64,000 nt of DNA from Herbaspirillum sp. SJZ107 (GCF_006715485.1 NZ_VFNH01000002.1:186001-250000), one strand, 5' to 3'; positions 25,064 through 34,810 are shown, counted from the stretch's first letter. Translations and numbers: made by a program. Notes: generated by a model not told the origin, from the sequence alone.

Positions 25064-26521
25064 CTATTCCAGGCCGCCGAGGCAGAGATACTTGATGACC
25101 AGGTAATCGTCCATCCCGTACTTCGACCCCTCGCGCCCCAGGCCCGACTGCTTGACGCCGCCGAAGGGCGCGACCTCGTTCGAAATCAGGCCAGTATTGA
25201 TGCCCACCATGCCGGTCTCGATCTGCTCGGCGACGCGGAACACGCGGCCGACGTCGCGCGAGTAGAAATAGGAGGCGAGGCCGAATTCGGTGGCGTTGGC
25301 CTGGGCGATCGCATCGTCCTCGGTCTTGAAGCGGAACAGCGGCGCCACCGGACCGAAGCTTTCCTCTTCCGCGATGATCATTTCCGATGTCACGTCGGCC
25401 AGCACGGTCGGCTCGAAGAAGCTGTGGCCGAGCGCATGGCGCTTGCCGCCCAACAGCAGGCGCGCGCCTTTGCCCAGCGCATCGGCAATGTGATGCTCGA
25501 CCTTGTCGACCGCCTTGTCGTTGATCAGCGGACCCTGGGTCACGTCGGGTTCGGCGCCGTTGCCGACCTTCAGCTTGGCGACCGCCGCCGCGAACTTCTG
25601 CGCGAAGGCGTCGTACACGCTGTCCTGCACATAGAAGCGGTTGGCGCAGACGCAGGTCTGGCCCATGTTGCGGTACTTCGAGGCCATGGCGCCTTCGACG
25701 GCGGCATCCAGGTCGGCATCGTCGAACACGATGAAGGAGGCATTGCCGCCCAGTTCCAGCGACAGCTTCTTCACCGTCGGTGCGCACTGCTGCATCAGGG
25801 TACGCCCCACCGCGGTCGAGCCGGTGAAGCTGAGCTTGCGGACGATCGGATTGGCGCACATTTCGGCGCCGATGGCGTGCGAGTCGCCGATCACGATCGA
25901 GAACACGCCTTTCGGCACGCCGGCGCGCTCGGCCAGTACCGCCAGCGCCAGCGCGGAATAGGGCGTCAGTTCGGCCGGCTTCAGCACAATCGGGCAGCCG
26001 GCCGCCAGGGCCGGCGCGACCTTGCGGGTGATCATCGCAGCCGGGAAGTTCCACGGGGTGATCGCGGCGCACACGCCGATCGGTTCCTTGGTGACGATGA
26101 TGCGGCTGCCGCGCGAAGGCGATTCCAGCACGTCGCCTTCGATGCGCTTGGCCTGCTCGCCGAACCACTCGAAGAACGCCGCGGCATAGCCGACCTCGCC
26201 CTTGGATTCGGCCAGCGGTTTGCCTTGCTCGGCGGTCATGATGGCCGCCAGGTCGTCGGCGTTTTCCATCATCAAGTCATGCCAGGTGCGCAGGATCCGG
26301 GCGCGTTCGCGCGCGGTTGTCTTGCGCCAGGCCGGCCAGGCGGCATTCGCGGCTTCGATGGCGCGCCGGGTCTCCTGCGTCCCCATGTGGGGCACGGTGC
26401 CGAGCGCTTCACCGGTGGCGGGGTTGATGACGTCGACGGTCTTGCCTTCGACGGCATCGCACCATTCGCCGTCGATATATGCCTGCTGGCGCAGCAGGGA
26501 AGGGTCTTTCAGGTTCAGCAT
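25064..26521 (-). CDS. gabD: Succinate-semialdehyde dehydrogenase (NAD(P)+)
   Basis: Cytoplasmic aldehyde dehydrogenase of 485 residues that oxidises succinate semialdehyde to succinate, the last step of GABA and putrescine breakdown. It begins MLNLKDPSLLRQQAYIDGEW, like E. coli GabD. Catalytic glutamate lies in LELGGNAS and catalytic cysteine in GQTCVC, whose neighbouring second cysteine is typical of redox-sensitive SSADHs. The start at 26521 was chosen by similarity; an ATG at 26554 would add 11 residues. The polyamine island 2 kb away would generate GABA, which this enzyme helps to convert to succinate. Confidence 0.94.
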   Translation of the reverse strand: MLNLKDPSLLRQQAYIDGEWCDAVEGKTVDVINPATGEALGTVPHMGTQETRRAIEAANAAWPAWRKTTARERARILRTWHDLMMENADDLAAIMTAEQGKPLAESKGEVGYAAAFFEWFGEQAKRIEGDVLESPSRGSRIIVTKEPIGVCAAITPWNFPAAMITRKVAPALAAGCPIVLKPAELTPYSALALAVLAERAGVPKGVFSIVIGDSHAIGAEMCANPIVRKLSFTGSTAVGRTLMQQCAPTVKKLSLELGGNASFIVFDDADLDAAVEGAMASKYRNMGQTCVCANRFYVQDSVYDAFAQKFAAAVAKLKVGNGAEPDVTQGPLINDKAVDKVEHHIADALGKGARLLLGGKRHALGHSFFEPTVLADVTSEMIIAEEESFGPVAPLFRFKTEDDAIAQANATEFGLASYFYSRDVGRVFRVAEQIETGMVGINTGLISNEVAPFGGVKQSGLGREGSKYGMDDYLVIKYLCLGGLE

Positions 26522-26753
26522 GGGATCCTCGTCAATGGTCGGCGGGCTGTTCATGGCCACGACCTTGTTCGTTTGGGAAGTCAAAGATAGCACGCTGCAC
26601 AAAATCGGGCCGGTGCTGTCCAGTATCCGTACGGATCATCCACGCTGATTGCATTTTGGCATGCAAAGCGTGCATTCTGTCGCATATGGCTGGGCGCGGA
26701 AGCCGGGTTTGCCTAGCATGAACACATTCGATAACGACCTGAAAGGATTCGCA

Positions 26754-28403
26754 ATGGCACGTCCCCCTGTCCTGGCCGCGCTCGCCGCACTGGCGCTTAC
26801 CCTGCCGCTTGCCGTCGCCGCCCAGTCGACCGACGCGCTGGAGAGTGCTGCCCAGCAGGCAGCGCAGGGCAAGGATTACGGGCGCGCCGCCCAGCTGCTG
26901 CGCCAGGCTTTCGAGATGGACCGCACCAACCCGGGCCTGCTGGCCGGCGCCGCCGGCTACGACGCCCTCGGTGGGAATGGCGACAAGGCGCTGGCCGGGT
27001 TGCGCCAGGCGATCGATGCCGGCTACCTCGATGCCGACGGCACCGCCGCCGACAATGCCTTTGCTGCGCTGCGCGGCGATGCGCGCTTCGGGGCGCTGCT
27101 GGCCCAGCTGCGCCAGCGGCAGCAGATCGAGTCGAAGCTGTACGACTCGGACGCGCTGGCCTCGCCCTATACCGAGAACCTGAGCGAGGACGAGAAGGTC
27201 GCCGGCCTGTCGAAATTCTGGTCGGAGGTAAAGTACAACTTCGTTTACGTCGACACCCTGAAGGCGATCGACTGGGACCGCCTGTACCTGGAATACCTGC
27301 CGAAGGTGCGCGCCACCCGCTCCACCGCCGAGTACTACAAGGTGCTGATGGCCTTGTGCGCGCGCCTGCAGGATGGCCATACCAACGTCTATCCGGGGCC
27401 GCAACTTCGTAACACGATGATGGCCAAGCCGTTGCTCTCGACCCACCTGGTCGAAGGGCGGGTGCTGGTGCGCAAGGTGTTCGACCCGGCGCTGCAGGCC
27501 AGGGGCATCGTGCCGGGCACCGAGGTGCTCGAGGTCGATGGCCAGCCGGTGACGGAATACGCCATGCGCGAGCTGGCGCCGTATGCCAGCGCCTCGACGC
27601 CACAGGACCTGGAGCGCCGCATCTATACCTACAGCTTCCTGTCCGGGCCGGTCGACGTGGCGCCGCGCGTGCGTTTCCGCACTGCCGCCGGCAAGAACTT
27701 CGAGACCACCCTGCGCCGCTTGACCCTGGAGACGTACGACAAGGCGGTGCCGGACACGCCACCGTTCGTGTTCAAGACGCTGCCGGGCAACGTCGCCTAC
27801 GTCGCCCTGAACAGCTTCGGTGACGACCGCGCGGCCGACGCCTTCCTGGCCGCTTTCGACCGCATCGCCGCCTCGTCGGCGCTGGTGATCGACCTGCGCA
27901 ACAACAGCGGCGGCAGCTCCAACGTGGGTTACCGCGTCCTCGCCACGCTCGCCGGCCAGCCCTTCCAGACCAGCCGCTGGGAAACCCGCGACTACCGCCC
28001 GAGCTACCGCGCCTGGCAGCACACGATGCCGAACTACGGCGAGCCCGCGCCGGCCTGGCCGAACGACGCCGCGCACGCCTACCGCAAGCCGGTCGCCGTC
28101 CTGATCTCGAGCGCGACCTATTCGGCAGCCGAGGATTTCAGCGTCGCCTTCGACGCCATGGGGCGCGGCATCATCGCCGGCGAGGCCACTGGCGGCAGCA
28201 CCGGCATGCCGCTGTTCCTGCGCCTGCCGGGCGGCGGCATCGCGCGGATCTGCACCAAGGCCGATACCTATCCGGACGGGCGCAAGTGGGTGGGGAAGGG
28301 GATCCAGCCGAGCTTGAAGGTGGCGCCGACGGTGCTGGATGTCCAGGCGGACCGGGACACTGTGCTGGAGGCGGCGGTGGCGGCGTTGAAGAAGCAGATT
28401 TGA
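26754..28403 (+). CDS. S41-family (C-terminal processing type) peptidase
   Basis: Secreted serine peptidase of 549 residues. A signal peptide (about 23 residues, ending AVAAQ) is followed by a TPR-like helical region (about 25-130), a helical cap, a PDZ-like segment (about 235-290, GTEVLEVDGQPV) and the S41 catalytic domain (VALNSFGDDRAADAF, LVIDLRNNSGGSS, and the nucleophile region LISSATYSAAEDF). The lysine partner of CtpA-type enzymes is not in the usual place, so a tricorn-like Ser/His arrangement is possible. AAAGGA precedes the ATG. It diverges from gabD; its substrates are unknown. Confidence 0.9.
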   Translation: MARPPVLAALAALALTLPLAVAAQSTDALESAAQQAAQGKDYGRAAQLLRQAFEMDRTNPGLLAGAAGYDALGGNGDKALAGLRQAIDAGYLDADGTAADNAFAALRGDARFGALLAQLRQRQQIESKLYDSDALASPYTENLSEDEKVAGLSKFWSEVKYNFVYVDTLKAIDWDRLYLEYLPKVRATRSTAEYYKVLMALCARLQDGHTNVYPGPQLRNTMMAKPLLSTHLVEGRVLVRKVFDPALQARGIVPGTEVLEVDGQPVTEYAMRELAPYASASTPQDLERRIYTYSFLSGPVDVAPRVRFRTAAGKNFETTLRRLTLETYDKAVPDTPPFVFKTLPGNVAYVALNSFGDDRAADAFLAAFDRIAASSALVIDLRNNSGGSSNVGYRVLATLAGQPFQTSRWETRDYRPSYRAWQHTMPNYGEPAPAWPNDAAHAYRKPVAVLISSATYSAAEDFSVAFDAMGRGIIAGEATGGSTGMPLFLRLPGGGIARICTKADTYPDGRKWVGKGIQPSLKVAPTVLDVQADRDTVLEAAVAALKKQI

Positions 28404-28436
28404 CGACTGCAGTGTTCCCGGTTCAGGCGCATGCGC

Positions 28437-28462
28437 GTCGTTCCCGCGGAGGCGGGAACGAC
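28437..28462. repeat. Palindromic intergenic repeat, copy C
   Basis: Perfect 11-base arms GTCGTTCCCGC and GCGGGAACGAC around a GGAG loop, 34 bases after the S41 peptidase gene. Same family as the repeats at 4044 and 11696, in the A/T-type variant of the core. Confidence 0.75.
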
Positions 28463-28585
28463 CTTAACTTGCATCAACTTTCCCGATCCTCGCTGTTTGT
28501 GTTGGCATCCTTCGAACATTAACGATAAACTTTTGCTATCGGTTTCCAACCACAGAAACCTTTCTCACAGCAGATAGTAGAACGC

Positions 28586-28600
28586 GTACAGGTGTATACG
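28586..28600 (+). promoter_or_regulatory. Possible regulator site before puuD
   Basis: GTACAGGTGTATACG, a near-palindrome, lies about 90 bases before puuD. The related GTACGCGTGTATA (11 of 13 identical) stands at 35975-35987 before the second puuA-like gene. A shared polyamine-responsive regulator is possible. Confidence 0.35.
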
Positions 28601-28690
28601 TGTTTTTATTGATCTGTAACAACGGCTACCCGCACCCGGATCGGTTTGCAGTATGATGGTTCGTGTGCGCCTCACTGAAAGGTAGAGACC

Positions 28691-29458
28691 ATGCGCCCGA
28701 TCGTTATCGTCCCGGCTTGTACCCGCGATTTCGGAGAACATCCGTACCACGCGGCCCAGCATAAATATGTCGACGCCGTCGTCCTCGGCGCCGATTGCGC
28801 CCCCATGATCCTGCCGTCGCTGGGAGCGTCGCTCGACCTCGACACCATGCTCGAGCTGTGCGACGGCATCATGCTGACCGGTTCGGCGTCGAACGTGCAT
28901 CCAAGCTATTACTCCGAAGAAGTCCTGGACCCGTCGCTGCCGCAGGACCCGGCGCGCGACGAGACCACGCTGCCGCTGATCCGCGCGGCAGTGGCGCGTG
29001 GCATTCCGATCATCGCGATCTGCCGCGGCTTCCAGGAGATGAACGTGGCGCTGGGCGGCAGCCTGCACCAGGCGGTGCAGTCGGTGCCTGGCCACTTCGA
29101 CCACCGCGAGAATCCGGAACTGGGCATGGACGAGCAATACGGCGATGCGCACAAGGTCAGGCTGGTCGAGGGCGGCATGCTGCACGGTATTCTGGGTGCG
29201 TCCGAGATTCCGGTGAATTCGCTGCACGGGCAGGGCGTGAACGAGCTGGCCCCCGGCCTGGTCGTCGAAGCGACTGCCGAGGATGGCCTGGTCGAAGCGT
29301 TTTCCGTCAAGGATGCGCCGGCCTTCACGCTGGCCGTGCAGTGGCACCCGGAGTGGCGCATCGTCCACAACCCCCATTCGATGAAGATGTTCGGCGCTTT
29401 CGGCAACGCCTGCCGCGAGTACCACGAACGAACCAAACGGAACCGGAAATGCCCGTAG
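28691..29458 (+). CDS. puuD: Gamma-glutamyl-GABA hydrolase (class I amidotransferase type)
   Basis: Cytoplasmic hydrolase of 255 residues that releases GABA from gamma-glutamyl-GABA in the gamma-glutamylated putrescine pathway; called SpuA in Pseudomonas. The nucleophile cysteine is in AICRGFQEMNVALGG and the His-Glu pair in QWHPEW, typical of class I glutamine amidotransferase folds. GSASNVHPSYY near residue 65 matches PuuD. AAGGTAGAG precedes the ATG. It opens the puuD-puuA-spuC run. Confidence 0.93.
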   Translation: MRPIVIVPACTRDFGEHPYHAAQHKYVDAVVLGADCAPMILPSLGASLDLDTMLELCDGIMLTGSASNVHPSYYSEEVLDPSLPQDPARDETTLPLIRAAVARGIPIIAICRGFQEMNVALGGSLHQAVQSVPGHFDHRENPELGMDEQYGDAHKVRLVEGGMLHGILGASEIPVNSLHGQGVNELAPGLVVEATAEDGLVEAFSVKDAPAFTLAVQWHPEWRIVHNPHSMKMFGAFGNACREYHERTKRNRKCP

Positions 29459-29602
29459 TCGCCCATGCCACATGGGCGGCCCACGAGTGGAAAAACTCCG
29501 TCCCATAGCTCCCCGTTCCTGCGCCCGCATCCACGCAGGCCGCGCACGCTTTTGCGTACCTATTGCGCGCGCCTGCTTTTCATCGACGAACGAGGAACAA
29601 TC

Positions 29603-30973
29603 ATGGCAATCCGCGACAATTTTTCATACAACGACATGGACGAGTGGCTCAATGCAAAACGGGTCACCGAAATCGAATGCCTGGTCCCCGACTTGACCGG
29701 GGTCGCGCGTGGAAAGATCCTTCCACGCGTTAAATTCACCGAAGACCGCGGCATGCGCCTGCCGGAAATCGTGCTGGGCATGACCGTCACCGGCAACTCG
29801 CCGGAAGACGACGACGCCTTCGACCGCGCCATCTCCACCACCGACCGCGACATGATCCTGAAGGCCGACCCCGGCACGATCACGATGGTGCCGTGGGCCG
29901 TCGACCCGACCGCGCAGGTGATCCACGACTGCTATTTCGCCGACGGCAAGCTGGTCGACTTCGCCCCGCGCAGCGTGCTGCGCCGCGTCCTGAAACTGTA
30001 CGAGCAGAAGGGCTGGAAGCCGGTGGTGGCGCCGGAACTCGAGTTCTACCTGACCGCCAAGAACGTCGACCCCGATTTGCCGCTGGCCGCGCCGGTCGGC
30101 CGCAGCGGCCGTTCCGAGACCAGCCGCCAGGTGTACTCGATCGACGCCGTCAACGAGTTCGACCCGCTGTTCGAGGACATCTACGACTACTGCGACATGA
30201 TGGGCCTGGACGTCGACACCCTGATCCACGAGATCGGCGCCGGCCAGATGGAAATCAACTTCCAGCACGGCGAGCCGCTGGGCCTGGCCGACAAGGTGTT
30301 CTTCTTCAAGCGCACGCTGCGCGAGGCGGCGCTCAAGCACGACATGTATGCCACCTTCATGGCCAAGCCGATGGCCGGCGAACCCGGCTCGGCGATGCAC
30401 GTGCACCAGAGCGTGGTCGACGGCGAGACCGGCAAGAACATCTTCAGCAATGCGGAAGGCGCCCCGTCCGACCTGTTCCGCTGGTATATCGGCGGCCTGC
30501 AGAAGTACATGGCGCCGGCGATGGCGATCGTCGCCCCTTATGTGAATTCCTACCGCCGCATCGTGCGCCGCACGGCGGCCCCGATCAACCTGCAATGGGG
30601 CGTCGACAACCGCACCGTCGGCCTGCGCGTGCCGGTGTCCGGTTCGCAGGACCGGCGCGTCGAGAACCGCGTGATCGGTGCCGATGCCAACCCCTACCTG
30701 GCGCTGGCGGTGACCCTGGCCTGCGGCTACCTCGGCATGCAGGAACGGCTGGAGCCAACCCCGATGGTCGAGGGCAGCGCCTACAAGCTGCCGGTCGAGC
30801 TGCCGCAGGGCCTGTCCGAAGCCCTGACCCTGCTGCGCCGCGAAGACCGCCTGCGCGACGTGCTGGGCGACCGCTTTGTCGATGTCTATTCCGCGGTCAA
30901 GGAACTCGAGCACCAGGAGTTCATGACGGTGATCAGCTCGTGGGAACGCGAGCACCTGCTGCTCCATGTTTGA
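29603..30973 (+). CDS. puuA: Gamma-glutamylpolyamine synthetase (glutamine synthetase family)
   Basis: ATP-dependent ligase of 456 residues that joins glutamate to putrescine or another polyamine. It has the glutamine synthetase fold: beta-grasp N-terminus (VTEIECLVPDLTGVARGK), metal-binding glutamates in PELEFYL and GAGQMEINFQHG, and the MHVHQSVVDGETGKNIF and NRVIGADANPYLALA blocks. The acidic loop and length are those of PuuA/SpuB rather than GlnA, so ammonia is probably not the substrate. GAGGAA precedes the ATG at 29603. It is followed after 26 bases by spuC. A second paralogue lies at 36023. Confidence 0.92.
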   Translation: MAIRDNFSYNDMDEWLNAKRVTEIECLVPDLTGVARGKILPRVKFTEDRGMRLPEIVLGMTVTGNSPEDDDAFDRAISTTDRDMILKADPGTITMVPWAVDPTAQVIHDCYFADGKLVDFAPRSVLRRVLKLYEQKGWKPVVAPELEFYLTAKNVDPDLPLAAPVGRSGRSETSRQVYSIDAVNEFDPLFEDIYDYCDMMGLDVDTLIHEIGAGQMEINFQHGEPLGLADKVFFFKRTLREAALKHDMYATFMAKPMAGEPGSAMHVHQSVVDGETGKNIFSNAEGAPSDLFRWYIGGLQKYMAPAMAIVAPYVNSYRRIVRRTAAPINLQWGVDNRTVGLRVPVSGSQDRRVENRVIGADANPYLALAVTLACGYLGMQERLEPTPMVEGSAYKLPVELPQGLSEALTLLRREDRLRDVLGDRFVDVYSAVKELEHQEFMTVISSWEREHLLLHV

Positions 30974-30999
30974 GTACCTGACCACAATGGGAGTCAATC

Positions 31000-32463
31000 A
31001 TGGCAATCGACAGCATGGTGGCCGGCGTGCATGCGCCGGACCTGGAGGCGGATGATGTCCTGATCCGTGATACGCCCGGTTTCGAGACCGCTGAACTGCA
31101 GCGCCTCGACGCCGCGCACTACCTGCATCCGTTCACCGACCACGGCGCGCTGCGCAGCCAGGGCACGCGCGTGATGGTGCGCGGCGACGGCATTTATGTA
31201 TGGGACTCGGAGGGCCACAGGATCATCGACGGCATGTCAGGCCTGTGGTGCGTGAACGTCGGCTACGGCCGCGCCAGCATCGTCGACGCGGCGGCGCGCC
31301 AGATGACGGCGCTGCCCTTCTATAACAGCTTCTTCAACACCACCAACGTGCCGGCGGTGCGGCTGGCGGCGCGCCTGGCCGTGCTGGCGCCGGAACACTT
31401 CCGGCACGTGTTCTTCACCAGTTCCGGCTCCGAAGCCAACGACACCGCGGTGCGCATGGCGTGGCGCTACTGGCAGCTGATGGGCCAGCCGCAGAGACAA
31501 GCCATCATCAGCCGCCGCAATGCCTACCACGGCAGCACCATCGCCGGGGCCTCGCTCGGCGGCATGGCCGGCATGCATGCGCAGGGCGCCTTGCCGATCC
31601 CCGGCATCCACCACATCGAGCAGCCGCATTTCGCGGAACTCGGGCGCGGCATGAGCGAAGCGGAGTTCGGCCTGAAGGCGGCGCGCTGGCTGGAAGAGAA
31701 AATCCTCGAACTCGGTCCGGAACACGTGGCCGCCTTCATCGGCGAACCGGTGCAGGGCGCGGGCGGCGTGATCATCCCGCCGCGCACCTACTGGCCGGAA
31801 ATCCAGCGCATCTGCGACCGCTACGGCATCCTGCTGATCTCGGACGAGGTGATCTGCGGCTTCGGCCGCCTGGGCGCCTGGTTCGGCTGCGAACTGATGG
31901 GCATGCGGCCGGACCTGATCCCGTTTGCCAAGGGCGTGACCTCGGGCTACGTGCCGCTGGGCGGGGTGCTGGTGAGCGACCGCGTGGCCGACGCCCTGGT
32001 CGAGAAGGGCGGCGACTTCAACCACGGCTTCACCTATTCCGGCCACCCGGTGGCGTGCGCGGCGGCGCTGGAAAACCTGCGCATCCTGGCCGAGGAAGGC
32101 GTGATCGACAAGGTGGCGCAGGAGACCGGACCTTACCTGAAGGCGGCGTTCGGCGCGTTGGCCTCGCACCCGCTGGTCGGACATGCCGAGAGCATGGGCA
32201 TGGCCGCCGGCCTGAACCTGGTGCGGCGCAAGGGCGCGACGGTGCACGACTGCGAGCCGTTTGCGCGCGAGCTGGGGGTGGGGATGCTGTGCCGCGGGCA
32301 CATGTTCGACAACGGCGTGATCATGCGGGCGGTGGGGGACCGGATGATCGTGGCGCCGCCGCTGGTGATCACATGCGCGGAGATCGATGAGATGGTGGGG
32401 CGGATCCGGTATTGCCTGGATTTGACGCTGGCGGATGTGGCGATGCGGGGATGGATGGGATAG
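31000..32463 (+). CDS. spuC: Polyamine:pyruvate aminotransferase (class III PLP)
   Basis: PLP-dependent class III aminotransferase of 487 residues that moves a terminal amine of putrescine or spermidine to pyruvate. Recognisable blocks are GLWCVNVGYG, the PLP-phosphate region SSGSEANDTA, the cofactor aspartate in LLISDEVICGFGRLG, and the Schiff-base lysine in FAKGVTSGYVPLGG. It follows puuA in the same order as spuA-spuB-spuC of Pseudomonas. Omega-amino acid:pyruvate specificity is the main alternative. A strong bidirectional terminator follows. Confidence 0.92.
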   Translation: MAIDSMVAGVHAPDLEADDVLIRDTPGFETAELQRLDAAHYLHPFTDHGALRSQGTRVMVRGDGIYVWDSEGHRIIDGMSGLWCVNVGYGRASIVDAAARQMTALPFYNSFFNTTNVPAVRLAARLAVLAPEHFRHVFFTSSGSEANDTAVRMAWRYWQLMGQPQRQAIISRRNAYHGSTIAGASLGGMAGMHAQGALPIPGIHHIEQPHFAELGRGMSEAEFGLKAARWLEEKILELGPEHVAAFIGEPVQGAGGVIIPPRTYWPEIQRICDRYGILLISDEVICGFGRLGAWFGCELMGMRPDLIPFAKGVTSGYVPLGGVLVSDRVADALVEKGGDFNHGFTYSGHPVACAAALENLRILAEEGVIDKVAQETGPYLKAAFGALASHPLVGHAESMGMAAGLNLVRRKGATVHDCEPFARELGVGMLCRGHMFDNGVIMRAVGDRMIVAPPLVITCAEIDEMVGRIRYCLDLTLADVAMRGWMG

Positions 32464-32468
32464 TGGCA

Positions 32469-32497
32469 AAAAGGCCCCGGATCAACCGGGGCCTTTT
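32469..32497. terminator. Bidirectional terminator between spuC and the symporter
   Basis: A perfect 12-base stem AAAAGGCCCCGG / CCGGGGCCTTTT around ATCAA, with A and T tails, serves the convergent spuC and symporter genes. Confidence 0.9.
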
Positions 32498-32500
32498 ATA

Positions 32501-33958
32501 TCAGGCGCTGACCGCCGTCTTGTGCGGCTCGTGCCGGTTCTTCAGCACCTGGGGCGCCAGCGAGCCCACGATCATCCCGGCAAACCCCGCCAGCAAGCCC
32601 GCCAGCTGTCCCGGAAACGCCTCGCCCAGCGACGAGATCTGCGGGAAGAACACGATCCAGGTCAGGATGCCGGCCGCGATCGACAGGATCGCGCCCTGGG
32701 TCGTGGCGCGCTTCCAGTACAGGCCCATCACCAGCGGCACGAAGGCGCCGACCAGGGTCACCTGGTAGGCCGAGGACACCAGTTCGTAGATCGAGGTGCC
32801 CTTCATCGCGATCGCATAGCTCAGCACCAGCACCGCGAACACCACGATGGTCACGCGCATCGCGAACAGCTGCTGGCGGTCGCTCATGCCCGGGCGCAGG
32901 TTCTTGAGGATGTTTTCGGTGAAGCTGGTCGACGGCGCCAGCAGGGTCGCCGACGAGGTGCTCTTGATGGCGGACAGCAGGGCGCCGAAGAACAGGATCT
33001 GCATGATCAAGGGCATCTTCGACATCACGAAGGTCGGCAGCACGCGCTGGTAGTCGTTCTTGGCCAGTTCCATCGCCTCGTTGCCCATCACGATCACGGC
33101 GCAGGCGACGATGAACATCGGCACGAAGGCGAACAGGATGTAGCTGGCGCCGCCGATCACGGCACCGGCACGCGCAGTCGGCGCGTCCTTGGCCGACATC
33201 ACGCGCTGGAACACGTCCTGCTGCGGGATCGAGCCCAGCATCATGGTCACGGCCGCGCCGACGAAGAAGGCGATGTCGGTGAATTTGGCCTGCGGCAGGA
33301 AGTTCCACAGGTCCTTCTGCTGCACCATGTGCAGGACGGCGCCGGTGCCGCCGGCCAGTTCGGACGAGAACACGGCGATGATGGACATGCCCACCACCAG
33401 CACGATCATCTGGATGAAGTCGGTAATGGCCACCGCCAGGAAGCCGCCCACCACCACGTAGATCAGCACGGCCAGGGTGCCGACGATCATGCCGGCGGTC
33501 TCGGACATGGCGCCGCCGGTCAGCACCGAGAACACCAGGCCCAGCGCCGTGATCTGCGCCGCCACCCAGCCCAGGTAGGACAGGATGATGGCGGCCGAGC
33601 AGAACACCTCGATGCCCTTGCCGTAGCGCGCGCGGTAGTAGTCGCCGATGGTCAGCAGGTTCAGTTTATAGAGGCGCGCGGCGAAGAACAGGCCGACCAG
33701 GATCAGGCAGGCGCCGGCCCCGAACGGGTCTTCGACCAGCCCGTTCAGGCCGCCCTGCACGAACCGGGCCGGAATACCCATCACGGTTTCGGCGCCGAAC
33801 CAGGTGGCGAAGGTGGTGGTGATCACCATCACCAGCGGCAGGCTGCGGCCGGCGACGGCGAAGTCGGCGGTATTCTTGATCCGCGAGCCGGCCCAGACGC
33901 CCAGGCCGAGGGTCCCCAGCAGGTAGATCACGACGGATGTAATCAGGATGGTGTTCAC
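32501..33958 (-). CDS. Sodium:solute symporter (SSS family)
   Basis: Inner membrane sodium-coupled permease of 485 residues with about 13 predicted spans. It opens with a short periplasmic N-terminus and helix 1, and shows the SSS-type ADFAVAGRSLPLVMV, TFATWFGAETVMGIPARF and SATLLAPSTSFTENI blocks, the last in the helix 8 sodium-site region. No C-terminal signalling domain is attached. It lies downstream of a LytTR response regulator (90-base gap) and converges on spuC, so a polyamine or its precursor is a plausible substrate, but SSS members carry many solutes and specificity cannot be read. Confidence 0.9.
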   Translation of the reverse strand: MNTILITSVVIYLLGTLGLGVWAGSRIKNTADFAVAGRSLPLVMVITTTFATWFGAETVMGIPARFVQGGLNGLVEDPFGAGACLILVGLFFAARLYKLNLLTIGDYYRARYGKGIEVFCSAAIILSYLGWVAAQITALGLVFSVLTGGAMSETAGMIVGTLAVLIYVVVGGFLAVAITDFIQMIVLVVGMSIIAVFSSELAGGTGAVLHMVQQKDLWNFLPQAKFTDIAFFVGAAVTMMLGSIPQQDVFQRVMSAKDAPTARAGAVIGGASYILFAFVPMFIVACAVIVMGNEAMELAKNDYQRVLPTFVMSKMPLIMQILFFGALLSAIKSTSSATLLAPSTSFTENILKNLRPGMSDRQQLFAMRVTIVVFAVLVLSYAIAMKGTSIYELVSSAYQVTLVGAFVPLVMGLYWKRATTQGAILSIAAGILTWIVFFPQISSLGEAFPGQLAGLLAGFAGMIVGSLAPQVLKNRHEPHKTAVSA

Positions 33959-34007
33959 AGTGGGGTGGGCTCCGGGCGAGGGGAAATTCTAGGTGGAAAA
34001 ATTCGCG

Positions 34008-34013
34008 ATTATA
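34008..34013 (-). promoter_or_regulatory. -10-like box before the symporter gene
   Basis: A consensus TATAAT on the minus strand lies about 50 bases before the symporter start, without a good -35 partner. A symporter transcript separate from the two-component genes is possible; weak -35s are common at activator-dependent promoters, and a LytTR regulator is encoded next door. Confidence 0.4.
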
Positions 34014-34048
34014 GCGGCAGAAAATGCCGGTTGGAGCGAATTTGTTCT

Positions 34049-34798
34049 TTAAATCGCCATCTCCCGCAACACCTTCGACGCCTCCCGGCTCGCCGTCAAG
34101 CTCGTCCCATCCCGCATCTGGATCAGCAATTGCGACTGCTCGTCCGCCTTCATCGAGTCGACGAAATCCAGGTTCACCAGCGCCGAGCGGTGGATGCGGA
34201 TGAAGCGCGCCGGATCGAGCTGGGCTTCCAGCTCCGAGATCCCGATCCGCACCAGGAAAGTCTGCCCGCGCGCGGCGATCGCCGTGTACTTCGAATCCGC
34301 CTTCATGTATTCGATCTCGTTCATCGACAGCGGGAAGATGCGGCCGCGGTCGCGCACCAGGATGCGCTCGAGCCGGCCGGGCGCGCGCTGCACGGCCTGG
34401 GCCAGCGCCTCGCCCATGGCGTCGGGTGCCGGCTGCGCCGGCTCCAGGTCGAGCACGCGCGCCACGGCGGCATCGAAGCGGGCGCGCGTAAAAGGTTTCA
34501 ACAGGTAGTCGACCGCGTGCAGTTCGAAGGCCGTCACCGCGTACTGGTCGTAGGCAGTGGTGAACACGATGTGCGGCGTGCAGGTCAGGCGCTTCAGCAC
34601 TTCCAGGCCGGTCATCTCGGGCATCTGGATGTCCATGAAGACGACGTCGGGCCGCAGCGCGTTGATCTGGGCCAGCGCGGCGGCGCCGTCGGCCGCTTCG
34701 CCGACCAGGCGCAGGCCGGCGTGGCCGTAGATGGCGTCACGCAGCACCTCGCGTGCCAGCGGTTCGTCTTCGGCGATGAATACAGTCTTGATGTCCAT
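34049..34798 (-). CDS. LytTR-type response regulator
   Basis: Two-component response regulator of 249 residues. The receiver domain (1-120) has the acidic pair in FIAEDEPLAREVL, phospho-acceptor D56 in VVFMDIQMPEMTG, and the switch lysine in VDYLLKPFTRARF. The C-terminal LytTR DNA-binding domain (about 145-245) shows ILVRDRGRIFPLSMNEIEYM and FIRIHRSALVNLDFV. AAGGAG precedes the ATG, and 12 bases separate it from its kinase. Probable targets are the adjacent symporter gene and/or the polyamine genes. Confidence 0.95.
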   Translation of the reverse strand: MDIKTVFIAEDEPLAREVLRDAIYGHAGLRLVGEAADGAAALAQINALRPDVVFMDIQMPEMTGLEVLKRLTCTPHIVFTTAYDQYAVTAFELHAVDYLLKPFTRARFDAAVARVLDLEPAQPAPDAMGEALAQAVQRAPGRLERILVRDRGRIFPLSMNEIEYMKADSKYTAIAARGQTFLVRIGISELEAQLDPARFIRIHRSALVNLDFVDSMKADEQSQLLIQMRDGTSLTASREASKVLREMAI

Positions 34799-34810
34799 TG
34801 ATTTTCTCCT

